Shown one piece after another: positions 27,689-38,159 of a stretch of 64,000 nt of DNA. The translations under genes were made by a program, and so were the position numbers. Where the stretch lies: the NCBI GenBank assembly GCA_036874045.1, contig CM072336.1, forward strand, positions 5,298,501-5,362,500, given 5' to 3'. Below the pieces are notes generated by a model. That model was not told the origin of the DNA, did no database searches, and saw nothing but the letters and a program-made list of their open reading frames with translations. Source of the DNA: Cymodocea nodosa (taxonomy: Eukaryota > Streptophyta > Magnoliopsida > Alismatales > Cymodoceaceae). Position 1 is the first letter of the stretch; each line of letters opens with the position of its first letter.

Positions 27689-28136
27689 GTCAACTCCGTA
27701 GAGATCCATTATATATTGGTTGTGTCAAAACCAGCACCAATAAATTGGGTTTTTCCCCAGGCCTTTTCATGTATTTGTTGATTTTTGGTCCTAGTGAGTA
27801 TGCTTGTGTATTCTATATTTGCATTTACGATGGTCTCAATACTGTCTACGAACATCTTAGTGATTTAGTCCTCTTACATGAAATTTAAAATCTCTTTAAG
27901 TTTTTTTTACTTTGTAAATGGGCATAATAATGCTACAAAGTTCATTTCTTAAGGGGGGGGTTAGTGCCTGACGGAATTGAGCTGACGGAAAGGAAAATTA
28001 TTAAATTCCGTCAGAATGGTGTTAGTGTGCATTATACTTGACGGAAAGGAAAGTCGGATTTTACCGTTGTATAAAATCCAAAAATTTTCTTTACCGTCAG
28101 AAATTTTCTCCTCTCGACCTTGGAGAAACCTCGCGA

Positions 28137-28573
28137 CGTTCGCCTCTGCTCTGGACTCCCTCTCCCGACCTCCCCTCGAGCCTGACGCCCCCATCTCGAC
28201 CTGTGAAGTCGAAGAACATTCGTCGCGTCGCCTGAAATCGACTCTTCCTCGTCGCATCCGTCGTTGCCGCAGCCCTCCTGCCTGTCGCTACTGTAGCCCT
28301 CTTGCTTGTTGTGACCTCTGGTTGAGAGGAAGATTTGAGGAGAAACCTCGCGACGTTCGCCTCCGCTGGACGCGAAACCCTCGACCGTCTCCCTCTCGCA
28401 ACGTTCGCCTCTGCTCTGGACTCCCTCTCCCGACCTCCCCTCGAGCCTGACGCCCCCATCTCGACCTGTGAAGTCGAAGAACATTCGTCGCGTCGCTTGA
28501 AACCGACTCTTCCTCGTCGCATCCGTCGCTGCCGCAGCCCTCCTGCCCGTCGCTACTGTAGCCCTCTTGCTTG
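28137..28573 (+). repeat. GC-rich duplicated leader in the Harbinger element
   Basis: About 172 bases at 28137-28308 recur at 28402-28573 with a 265-base period and few differences. The whole 28.1-28.74 kb stretch is rich in CGC, CTC and GTCGC words, in sharp contrast with the AT-rich rest of the element. Shorter GTCGCTACTGCAGCCCTCCT-type units recur after the second copy. Both strands are open for over 100 codons, a result of composition; no protein is recognised. Confidence 0.85.
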
Positions 28574-29348
28574 CCCGTCGCTACTGCAACCCATCTGTCG
28601 CATCTCGCTCTCGCTCGTCGCACTAAACCCTCCTGTCGCTACTGCAGCCCTCCTGCTCGCCCGTCGCTGCCGTAGCCCTCTCGCCGCATCTTCCTCGTCG
28701 CGTCCGTCGCTGTGGTAGCCCTTCCTCCTCCACCTCCGCCATTTCACGTCTTGCTCAGGTACAATTCCTCTTATTCATTTTTTTCTGTAATTGCTTGTGA
28801 GTGAAAGGAAAGCAGGAGATCGGACTTTCAACATTTCCTTTGGATTAATATTCGTGATGTTTAACACTTCTTATAATCTTCATGATAATGTATTTTTGTG
28901 TATTACTCCAAACAGTGCCTAGTAATGTTGCTTATATGGCATATCATCTATCATTGCTTGTATGACATATAACAGTTCAAATATGAAAAGAGAGATGGTT
29001 AGCATACAAAAGTAGATGGTTGGCACACAATCAAGAAATGTTTGTATGGATATTACCCCCTCATGTAGATGAAATAGAAATATAGATGCAAGTAATATTA
29101 GGATATTACCCCCTCATGTACCATTTATTGATGTGATTCGTAAGATAATTCTGTTTGGCATAGGATATTATTTTGCATTTATTGTTTGGCATAAGTTATT
29201 TAATTCATTAACCATTTAATATTAATATATATTTATTGGTTTGCTTTCATTTTCAATTATTGAGTAGATTGACAAAATATATTATGTAGTAGTAAATCTT
29301 ATAATCTTCTGTCGTAGCAGTTAATTAATATTTGATCTTATGTAGTAA

Positions 29349-30402
29349 ATGAGTACTTCTGATAGAGGACGGGGTAATGGAGGACGAACTTATATGACTT
29401 GGAATGCTGATGCAGATGCATTCTTTTTAGATATTTTATCAGAAGTATTAAATGAGGGAAACAAAAAAACCCAAGATGGAAAGATAAAAGGGAGCACTTG
29501 GGATGAAGTAGTTGAAAAATACAATATTAGAAGAAATGCATGTATTACAAAGAAGAATGTGGAAAGTCACTTAAAGACATGGAGACAAATTTATCGTAAC
29601 TACTCAAAAATTGCAAATCAGAGTGGATGGGGATGGAATTTCATACAAGGGTATACTGATATAGATAAAGAGATATGGAAGGAGTTTATTAAGGTAAGAT
29701 TTTTATTTACATACTTTAAGATTATCCCAATTGTATTGAATTTTTCTTAATATATATTGTAATTTTATGTAGGCACATCCAAAGTGTGAAGGCTGCAAGG
29801 GAAAACCATGTTTGATTTATGAACAATTACAACTCATTTTTGAAGGTACTATGGCTAGTGGAAATATGTCTAGATAGGCAGAAGAAGTAGACATTGTACC
29901 AAACACTCAAGTTCCAAATATATTTACTCCAAACATTACACAAGATGGAATGGACCTCGATTCTGACATACCTCCTAGTTCAGGAGGAAGTGCACATGTT
30001 CCATTGGAGCAGGGGAAAAAGGGGAAGCGAGCACGCCCTCATGCAGAATCTCAACAAATGATAGCAGAAAGTTTGAAAGATACGTCACGAGCTTTTCTTA
30101 CTTTGTGTGAACAAGATACTGTTAATGGTGAGGTACGTAATGAACAAATGAGAGAGATGATTCACATACAAAAGGAAATGTTTGCATGGAAGAAGGAAAT
30201 GTTTGCATGGCAAAAGAAGTCTGAGTATTTTTTAGATGAAGCTATTGCTTCAATATTTGAGATTGAAGATCTATCTATGACTGATCGATATAAAGCTACT
30301 CAATTATTCCAAAAGCAAGAAATCAGTAAAATATTTCTATCAATTCCAAAAGAAATGCGACAAGGATGGTTGAAGTTTCACTTAGAAAAGATGGAAGACT
30401 AA
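29349..30402 (+). pseudogene. Harbinger ORF1, Myb/SANT-like, interrupted
   Basis: Exon 1 (29349-29693) encodes a Myb/SANT-like, trihelix-type domain: TYMTWNADADAFFLDIL, then an H-K-T-W-R-Q-I-Y segment and GWGWNF. A GT-AG intron leads to exon 2 (29773-30402), with a CEGCKGKPC-type cysteine stretch, a basic GKKGKRARP patch and a charged, partly helical C-terminus. An in-frame TAG at 29875-29877, a likely CAG-to-TAG transition, cuts the reading frame early in exon 2. In related elements this protein is the DNA-binding partner that the transposase needs for transposition; here it would be truncated after the DNA-binding domain. Confidence 0.85.
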
Positions 30403-30607
30403 AGATGATTTACATGTTTTTTTTTTTGTATTAGATGTATGATGTAACTACTTTTTGTTTGGACAAGGAAATGTGGAATGATATTATTATTGATGTTTGT
30501 TTATCATATTTTATTATGTTCTATTAATTGTGGAATGATTTCATGTAATATGTTTATTTGTATTACAACCTTGTAATATGTTTGGACATGAAATTTTGTA
30601 GGTGACG

Positions 30608-31989
30608 ATGAATTTTGAAGAGGATTTTGACGAACTAGTAAATAACACATTGATGTTATTTGAAGAAGAGGAAGAACATGCTAGAAGAAGGTGAAGACGT
30701 TTACTTGCTTTTTGGAATATTTTAGTAGGGATTGCAAGTACCTCAACTTTGTTTTCAAGTACAAGTCGTATTTATAGTAAAGAAGGTGCAGATTATATAA
30801 GAAGATTATTAGATCCTTCTTTACCACATCAAGTTTACAATTGTCGAAAGATTTATAGAATGAGTCAAAGTGTTTTCAAGGGTTTTTGTGAATTAATGAG
30901 GAGGGAAGAAGTGCTGAAAGATACCAACAATATCAGTGTAGAAGAGAAGTTTGCCATGTTCCTTGTAACAGTTGGGCAAAATCAAAGGTATGGAGTAACT
31001 ACAGAACGATTTAGTCGATCAAGTTGGACAGTTAGTAAATACTTTAATGAAGTGTTGAATGCTGTATTACGACTAAATCATGTTCTTCTAGCAAGACCTT
31101 CATCTGAAACACCAAGTCGAATTCGTCAAGACTCAAATGTGTACCCATATTTTAAGGTACTTTTTCACACCTTTGGTGTTTCCTTATCTTATATGTTATT
31201 TTAGTCAATATCAAAATAAAAGTGCATGTTTATAGGATTGTATTGGAGCTATTGATGGTACACATATAAAAGCAACTATTTATGGACAAGAAACAGCAAG
31301 ATTTAGGAACAGGAAAGGTGAATTATCTCAAAATGTAATGGCAGCATGTAATTTTGATATGGAATTTACATATATTTTAGCTGGTTGGGAAGGATCAGCT
31401 GCTGATGCTCGTATTCTCCAAGATGCAGTTACTAGACCTAATGGTTTTCAAGTTCCACCAGATAAATGTGTTTTCCACTTCTACAAGTTATGAAGACATC
31501 ACTATACTAATATTTTTTTTATACAGGTAAGTTTTACTTAGTTGATGCTGGATATCCAAATCGACCAGAATATATTTGTCCATATCGAGGTGTAAGATAC
31601 CATCTATCTGATTATGTTAATGATAGAGTTCCTTGTAATGCTGTAGAAAATTTCAACTACAGACATTCACAATTGAGAACAGTCATTGAGCGTACATTTG
31701 GAGTTGTGAAACATCGATTTTCAATATTACGTGGTCAAATGCCATATCCATATGAAACACAAGTAAAGATTGTCATCGCATGTTTTTTGCTTCATAATTT
31801 TATTCGTAAGACTGAAAGGAAGATTTACTTGAGGACCTGCTAGATGAGTTGGAAAAGTTAAATATTATTGATGACATACAACCAATGGGAGAGATACATA
31901 TAGAAAGCAATGCCCAGGTTCGAATGACTCAAGAACAAAGAAAAGAAATGGCAGATAAGATGCGAGAAGATATGATGATGGCAATGTAG
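30608..31989 (+). pseudogene. Harbinger DDE transposase, interrupted
   Basis: Exon 1 is 30608-31156, exon 2 is 31236-31461 and exon 3 starts at 31527. Family blocks are clear: an N-terminal helix-turn-helix-like region (SVFKGFCELM), the first catalytic Asp in IGAIDGTHI, the second in GWEGSAADARIL, and the Glu in TVIERTFGVVKHRFSILRG. The catalytic triad therefore survives. Three lesions are visible: an in-frame TGA at 30692-30694, the donor after 31461 reading AT instead of GT, and a one-base frameshift near 31818 that separates the last 55 or so codons (ending with a stop at 31987-31989) from the rest. The first two fit C-to-T or G-to-A change. The family cuts and pastes DNA at TWA sites. Confidence 0.88.
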
Positions 31990-32572
31990 GATGGAAGAAC
32001 TAGATGATATTATTTCGTATTGTAATATTTCAATTAAGATGTATTTGTATTTTTCGAATATTAGTTGTAATAAACTTTTGTCAAAATTTCCATCAGAATT
32101 TTCCGTCCTGCACTAAACCCCTCTCAGAATTTTCCTTTTCATTTCCGTTACAAATTTTCCATTTCATTTCCGTCAGAATTTTCTTTTTCCTTTCCGTCAG
32201 AATTTTCCGTCATGCACTAACACGCCCTAAGTTCCATTCGGTAAATTTATACTAGGGTGGTAAAACGGATTTACAGGTTGAGTTCAGATTTAAGTTGTAT
32301 ACATTTTGACTTGTTTATAAAACAAGTCGAAAATCTTAATTTGAATCCAACTTGTTTATAAATGGGTTTATCCATTTGACTCTTTTAATTTGTTTATATA
32401 TTTAAACGAGTTACCTGTATAACCCAACTTATTAATTCATTTAACCTTTTTATCTAACTTATATGACTTATTAGGCCTATTCAACTTTAATGTGTCTGCC
32501 CATTTAATTTATTTCATTTTGAAAAAATCACATAATTAATTAATTATATATATATATGTGAGAAGGTGACGT

Positions 32573-33307
32573 TATAGGTGCCTGTATCATTTAAATCAAT
32601 CTGAACAGTGTAGATCATATTTGAAATAAAAGACAGAAATATAATCGTCTATTTAACCTACTTGCATCCGTACGAAAAATACATCATCTTTCTCTCTCTC
32701 TTTACTTTTAAAAGATTATCTAACATAAAAGCATGTTTTTATATCAGATATTTTTTATTTAAAAATATTAAAATTTTAAAAAAATCCTACCATATAATCT
32801 TTTAAAAGTAGTGGTTAGATAATTTTTTCTTCTAAAGATCTTAAAATTGAATGTTTTTATGTTAATTTTCGATCATTGATTTTTAACCAAATAATAATAA
32901 ATATAACTTGAATTAGTATTAGAATTTATATATAGTAGATTATATCATCAATAATTAATTATAAAATTATTTTTAATTTTCAAAAAAAAATTCCGCTTAT
33001 GTATTTTATAACTAAAAAAAATGAAAAATTTGGAAATTTTGATGTAGGGATTGGAAATTCCGAACATGAATCACTTAAAAAACTAAAAAAATTAATAATT
33101 AATATGACATTCATGCATTAATCAACAATAAAAATGTAATGATCAATGGAATAGAAATTTTGGACTAATAAATTGAATAACTTACAAAAATAATAAACTG
33201 AAAATTTTTTAGATTTAATTTTTTTAATTTAATTTATATATTAATTGAATTTTTAAAAAATTCCAGATGTAAAGATTAATATTAATACATAATAATGATT
33301 TTATGCA

Positions 33308-33393
<86 letters not shown>

Positions 33394-34634
33394 TACTATT
33401 AAGATCAATATTAGATGTTTCGGTCTAACTAAGAAAAGAGGCTAGCTAAACTAAATGCACAATCTGGTCTATCCAAAGATAGGTAGACTAAAGAGATGTT
33501 TTGATCAAATTGAATATGCAATTTGGTCAAACAAAATGCACAATCTGATCAGACTCAAGATGAGTAGACCAAAGAGATCCTTTGGTCTAATTGAGAAGTG
33601 GAGACCGGTCAAACTAAAGCGTCCATTTGATCTTCTCATTTTCGGTCAAATTGGATTGTGTATTTGATTTGACTGAATTGTACTTTCAGTTTGACCAAAT
33701 TATGCATTCAGTTTGATTGAAACATTCCTTCAATCCGCCTATCTTCAATCAATCCTCTTCTTCTTGATCAGACTAAAGCATCTAATATTAATCTTAATAG
33801 TAATTAATATATATGTTGCTTAAAATCATTATTATGTATTAGTATTAATCATAAAATTATGTATTAATATCAATCTTTATATCTAGAATTTTTTTTTAAA
33901 ATTAATTAATATATAAATTAAATCTAAAAAAATTTCAATTTATTCCTTTTTTAAGTTATTTAATTTATTAGTCCAAAATTTGTATTCTATTGATCATTAC
34001 ATTTTTATTGTTGATTAATGTATGAATGTCATAATGATTATTATTAATTTTTTTGTTAATTTATTTTTTTAATTTTTCTAAACTAATTTGTGATCAGAAT
34101 TTCTGATCCTTACATTAGAATTTCCTAGTTTTTCATTTTTTAGTAATAAAATGCATTAGTGGAAATTTCAAAAAAAATGATCCTTCCATATTTGAACATT
34201 TCATTTTAAAAGTTAAAAATAATTTCATAATTAATTAATTAATGATATAATCTACTATATATAATTCTAATACTAACTTGATTTATGTTTATTATTATTA
34301 TTATTTGGTTAAAAATCAATGATCAAAATTAACAAAAAAATATTCAATTTTAAAATTTTTAGATAAAAATTTATCAAACCATTGCGGCATTGCTTTTAAA
34401 AGATTATATGGTAAGATCTTTTTTTTTGAAATTTTAAAATCTTTAAATAAAAAAATCTACATAAAAACATACTTTGATATTAGATAATCTTTTAAAAGTA
34501 AAGAAAGAGAGACAGATATTTTTTCTATATGAATGCATGTGGGTTGGACAGACGAGTTGCATTTCTATTTTTTTTTAAAATTTCGTATGCGATTTGCACT
34601 AATTAGATTGATCTGAAAGGTACAAATACCTATA
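32573..34634. repeat. 2-kb foldback: two long inverted arms
   Basis: The left arm (about 32573-33445) and right arm (about 33755-34634) are reverse complements at roughly 80 percent by eye, with shared landmarks in order: a TATAGGT end, TTTACTTTTAAAAGATTATC, a GATCATTGATTTTTAACCAA block, TTTGGACTAATAAATT, and TTAATTACTATTAAGAT next to the loop. About 310 bases of different composition lie between. No protein is visible in either arm. It could be a foldback element, a long-ended non-autonomous DNA transposon, or an inverted duplication. No target duplication could be fixed with confidence. Confidence 0.85.
33310..33389. repeat. (TA)~40 microsatellite in the left foldback arm
   Basis: An uninterrupted TA run of about 80 bases. 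The matching place in the right arm (about 33806-33815) has only a few TA units, so the expansion came after the arms formed. Confidence 0.95.
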
Positions 34635-35588
34635 GTAAAGTGTTGATTGATTAGGTATTTTACTATAGGTATAATTTGATTGATTAATGATTACAAATTA
34701 TATAGGTTATTTAACTAATTTGATTTGTATCTTTATTACTTTCACCTATCTATTTGAAACACATTTGAAATGTAATATTATTATCCAAGTACATAAAAGA
34801 CTAAAGTATACTAATCATTTATTTAAATGAATTAATCAATTCTGATTATTAATTAAAATATTCATCAAATACTTTCATTAACAAACTCAACATATTAATG
34901 GTTGAACGCTAATTGGTCCGATGAAAGTTGGGTCGATCAGCCGTTACCTGACTCAATTCAGGTCGATTAACAGATAATCATCAAATAACCGTCAATACAC
35001 ACATCCCTAGGATGAGAGCATGTATAAGTTTGTGTTTATGACATTGATGTATATGATTGAACATGAATGAACTCAACACACCAGTCTGATGATCGTAAAT
35101 AGGCACCCTATGCATCGTAAACTAAGATCATTCATGTTTGCATTACTTGTAATTTCCGTGTCTATAGAAAACATATTAAAACATGCCTCCATTCAAACAT
35201 GAAAGGTGAATTGCCTGTGAAAAAGTAGAACACCATTGCTCCACAAAAAAGCTAGACAGTCTTGTTTGTTTTCCCAACCAACCTAGATTACCATCTTTTG
35301 CCCAATAAGCATGATGAAAATCTTTTCTTGTAAATGCCGATCAACGTTGAAAAGCATCACGATGTTACCGAGTAACAATAAATCATAAGTTGAAAACGAG
35401 GAGCACCAGAGATATTAGATAATGATGTAGTTGGTCTGAATAGAACTCCAGCGGTAAGATGAAAATAAGAAATGCAGCAACAAAAGACGTCTCTGGTTCA
35501 TGCTGACAACAAAACTCCAGCCTAGGTAACCAAAATCTCAAGAAAGCAAATCAAAATCTTAATGGAATGCTGATGAAACACTTTCTCC
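34635..35588. other. Spacer downstream of eL20
   Basis: AT-rich to about 35.0 kb, then more balanced sequence that is probably the 3' untranslated and terminator region of the minus-strand eL20 gene. A perfect 14-base inverted repeat (34626-34639 with 34659-34672) abuts the foldback. No other gene is seen. Confidence 0.6.
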
Positions 35589-37924
35589 CTATTTGAAGAG
35601 GTTGGGTCGGGACGCCTTGTACGTAGTTTTGAGCTTTCTGGTGGGGGGCCTCACCTTCTTGAAAATGATTGGGAACTTGACTTCGCCGTGGAACTGCTTG
35701 GTGCTTTCACGCTTACACATCTCATCTGGAACGGTTGCAGTTTTGATGATCTGAATGCAAGGGAACCGCACCTGGTGACGCGAGGCCATCTCTTCGTACA
35801 TCTGTTCCACCGCCCCGTTTAAGGTGGTGTCCCTGTATTCCTTGTACATATTATGATATCCGGTTCTACTCTGGTACCTCAGCCAGATACCGTAATTCTT
35901 TACAACGGTTGGCTTTTCCTCGAATATCTGCCCAAGGGAAAAACAAATAAAAATAGCTTGCAATAACAAGAAAAAAAATCCCTATTGAAGTGTAGAAGTG
36001 TACGGGTGAGGTAAAGTTAATTAAAATTTTTAATACAATTTCAAAGATAAAAAAGATGCCAGACAAATGGGAAAAAATAATTTTATGCCTATATTTAAAA
36101 TAAAGGAGATGTAGAATTGAAATAATCATCATGGTATTAAGTTAGTGAGTCATATTATGGGAAAGGTTAACTAACCAAAGACTAAGGTATGTAACTAAAA
36201 TCACAGAAAATCAATTTAGGTTTATCAAGGGTAAATCAACAATGAAAGCTATTAATTTACTTAAACAACTAATAGAAAATTTTAGATTTAAGAAAGAGTA
36301 CCTCCATATGCTTTTCATTAATTTTAAAAAGAAATTATGATAGAGTACCTAAAAACCTATTGTGGTGGGTTTTAAAAAGAAAAAGAGTGCTCATTAGATA
36401 TATTAATATCATAAAGGATATGTATGAAAAAACAGTGATTAATGTTAAAAACATAGGAGCAGAAGCCAAGAAATTTCCAATAAACATAGCTTTCCACCAA
36501 AAGTTTTCTCTAAATCCATATCTATTTATCTTGGTTATAAATGAAATATCTAAAGAAATTCGAGGAGAAATCCCCTGATGTATGCTATTTTTAATGACAT
36601 AGTTTTAGTTATGAAAGTTAAGAATTAGTTATAGATTAGAATTATAGGGAGATACTTTAGAGTCCAAGAGATTTAGATTAAGTAGGTCAAAAATTGCATG
36701 TATGAAATGTAGGATCAACAAAAATAAGAATAATGATGAGGATGAGGATATATATATAGATGATCATAAAATTCATAAAAGTAAGACTTTTAAATACTTA
36801 GGATCTATAAAAGAAGCATTGGTGAAATTATTGAGAATGTTATTTATGAGATTAAAGTAGAATGAATGAATTATAGAAATGCTTCTAAAGTGTTATGTGA
36901 TAAGACAACATCTTTGAAATTAAAAGGGAAATTCTATAAAAATACTGTGGGATTAATAAAATATAATTGGGAATAAAGCTGGGCCAACATGCTGTTCTTG
37001 ATAATTAGGAAAGAAAAAGGATGCTCCGAATCCAGAAATGCATGTTTGGAGAAAAACTGTTGAGTTTGGTGTTCAACACCCGCATAAAGTTTCTGGGAAG
37101 AGAAACAAATATATATAAAAGCTAACAATATATATCTATTACTAATCAAGAATTTCAAAAATACAAAGACCATGATATGCATGAAGTATGATAATTATTG
37201 ACAAGATGCAACGAAGTTTCAAAACATCGTTAACCATAAAATCTATTACAGAAGATAAAAAGCGGCGTACCTCGTTGATGGCCAGGATTTGTCCATTACT
37301 CTTCTTGACTTTCTTCAGCTTCCTCAGGAAATACCTGAACGTTCCTGAAGTTAGAAACACACATACGAGGATCGAAATACAAGGCAATCAATGAGATTAA
37401 AAAGGAAGGGAATGGAGGTGATAACAATTAACAAATACCAGAACTTGGATTTGGCTCTAACATCATTAGTAGCCCAGAGCTTCATCCTGTAAATATTGGG
37501 GTGTTCATTGCTCGGGGTCGGGCGCGCACGCCCCACAACCTGGTACTGATGGAACTGCCCACCCACAGAGAAAGCACTTAAACAAAGAGGCTTGTCAATG
37601 TCAACCACAATAAGCAACTTAGTAGGAAAGTCAGATGAATGGATCCATGCGACAATGACAAGCCATAAGCATCAAAAGAACACATTCAAATTGGTGACAC
37701 GGACATAGAAAAATCATGAATACAGAGGGCAATGAATGCCGAATGAGTGAAAAAAAAAAGAGGGATCTACAACAATACACACATAGAAGTATTGCACGTA
37801 TGAATTCTAAATGTGGATGAAAGGAAGCCAAAAGCTAACAAGTCGAGCAAAATACGAGACGCATGTTTACGACAGCAGGGTAAAGGGTGAGGAGGGATGG
37901 AAACCATACGCGGAAACCGCCCAT
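35589..37924 (-). CDS. RPL18A: 60S ribosomal protein eL20 (L18a)
   Basis: Four exons on the minus strand: 37924-37910, 37554-37439, 37334-37271 and 35927-35589. They sum to 534 bases, or 177 residues, within one of the Arabidopsis length. The protein is nearly identical to plant L18a throughout: [68 protein letters not shown] and the basic tail [16 protein letters not shown]. It is a structural protein of the large cytosolic ribosomal subunit. The first coding exon is only 15 bases (MGGFR). The third intron is unusually long (1343 bases) because it holds a fossil LINE in the opposite orientation. The promoter region upstream shows site II and telo-box elements typical of plant ribosomal protein genes. 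Confidence 0.96.
36055..36965 (+). mobile_element. Fossil LINE reverse-transcriptase fragment in eL20 intron 3
   Basis: Translating the plus strand in shifting frames recovers the reverse-transcriptase core of a common plant non-LTR element: [29 protein letters not shown] (degraded from the catalytic FIDLEKAYD block), [30 protein letters not shown], then an MLFADD-like remnant and a distal [17 protein letters not shown] stretch. Frameshifts and stops interrupt it throughout, and the catalytic Asp residues are eroded. Upstream, PDKWEKI and a KGD-like remnant extend the match to about 36055. It lies antisense to the host gene, with no target duplication or poly-A tail visible, so it is old and 5' and 3' truncated. 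Confidence 0.82.
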
Positions 37925-38034
37925 GGGTTCTGCGCTGCTGAAGAGACGAAGATCCCGGACGACCAACCGCCGCTCCCCGCGCTCCTTCGCCGGCCAATGA
38001 AGCGAACAGAGGACAAACTCGGATCTGCTCCTCT

Positions 38035-38131
38035 AAACCCAACCCTAGATAGGCGGGATGTCTCCGTTGTCCCTTTGATATTTTCAAAATTACGAAATGA
38101 ACCATCGGCCCAGTCCAGAATATTTTGGGCC
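38035..38131 (-). promoter_or_regulatory. eL20 promoter: site II pair and telo-box
   Basis: Two site II cores (GGCCCA at 38107-38112 and TGGGCC at 38126-38131) and a telo-box cluster (AAACCCAACCCTAG at 38035-38048) lie 110-210 bases upstream of the eL20 start codon. In plants this pair of motifs, bound by TCP-type and telo-box factors, is enriched in promoters of ribosomal protein genes and marks growth-linked expression. Presence is seen; function is inferred. Confidence 0.65.
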
Positions 38132-38159
38132 GCAAACATTTATAGACGAGGTGGAGCGG

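Larger units (their letters stand above)
27953..32227 (+). mobile_element. PIF/Harbinger DNA transposon, inactive
   Basis: An element of about 4.28 kb, bounded by matching TAA trinucleotides at 27950-27952 and 32228-32230, the TWA-type target duplication of this superfamily. The left end reads GGGG...GTTAGTGCCTGACGGAA; the right end, on the opposite strand, reads GGGCGTGTTAGTGCATGACGGAA. It carries two genes in the usual order, a Myb/SANT-like ORF1 and a DDE transposase. Multiple TGACGG words lie just inside both ends and a GC-rich leader precedes ORF1. It starts 264 bases after the V-ATPase stop codon. Both ORFs are broken, so it cannot now move by itself, although ends and coding parts remain well preserved. 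Confidence 0.9.

Noticed and set aside
28016-28718. Arg-, Ser- and Pro-rich ORFs on both strands of the Harbinger leader
   Set aside because: Their openness follows from GC-rich tandem repeats; both strands are open and no domain is visible.
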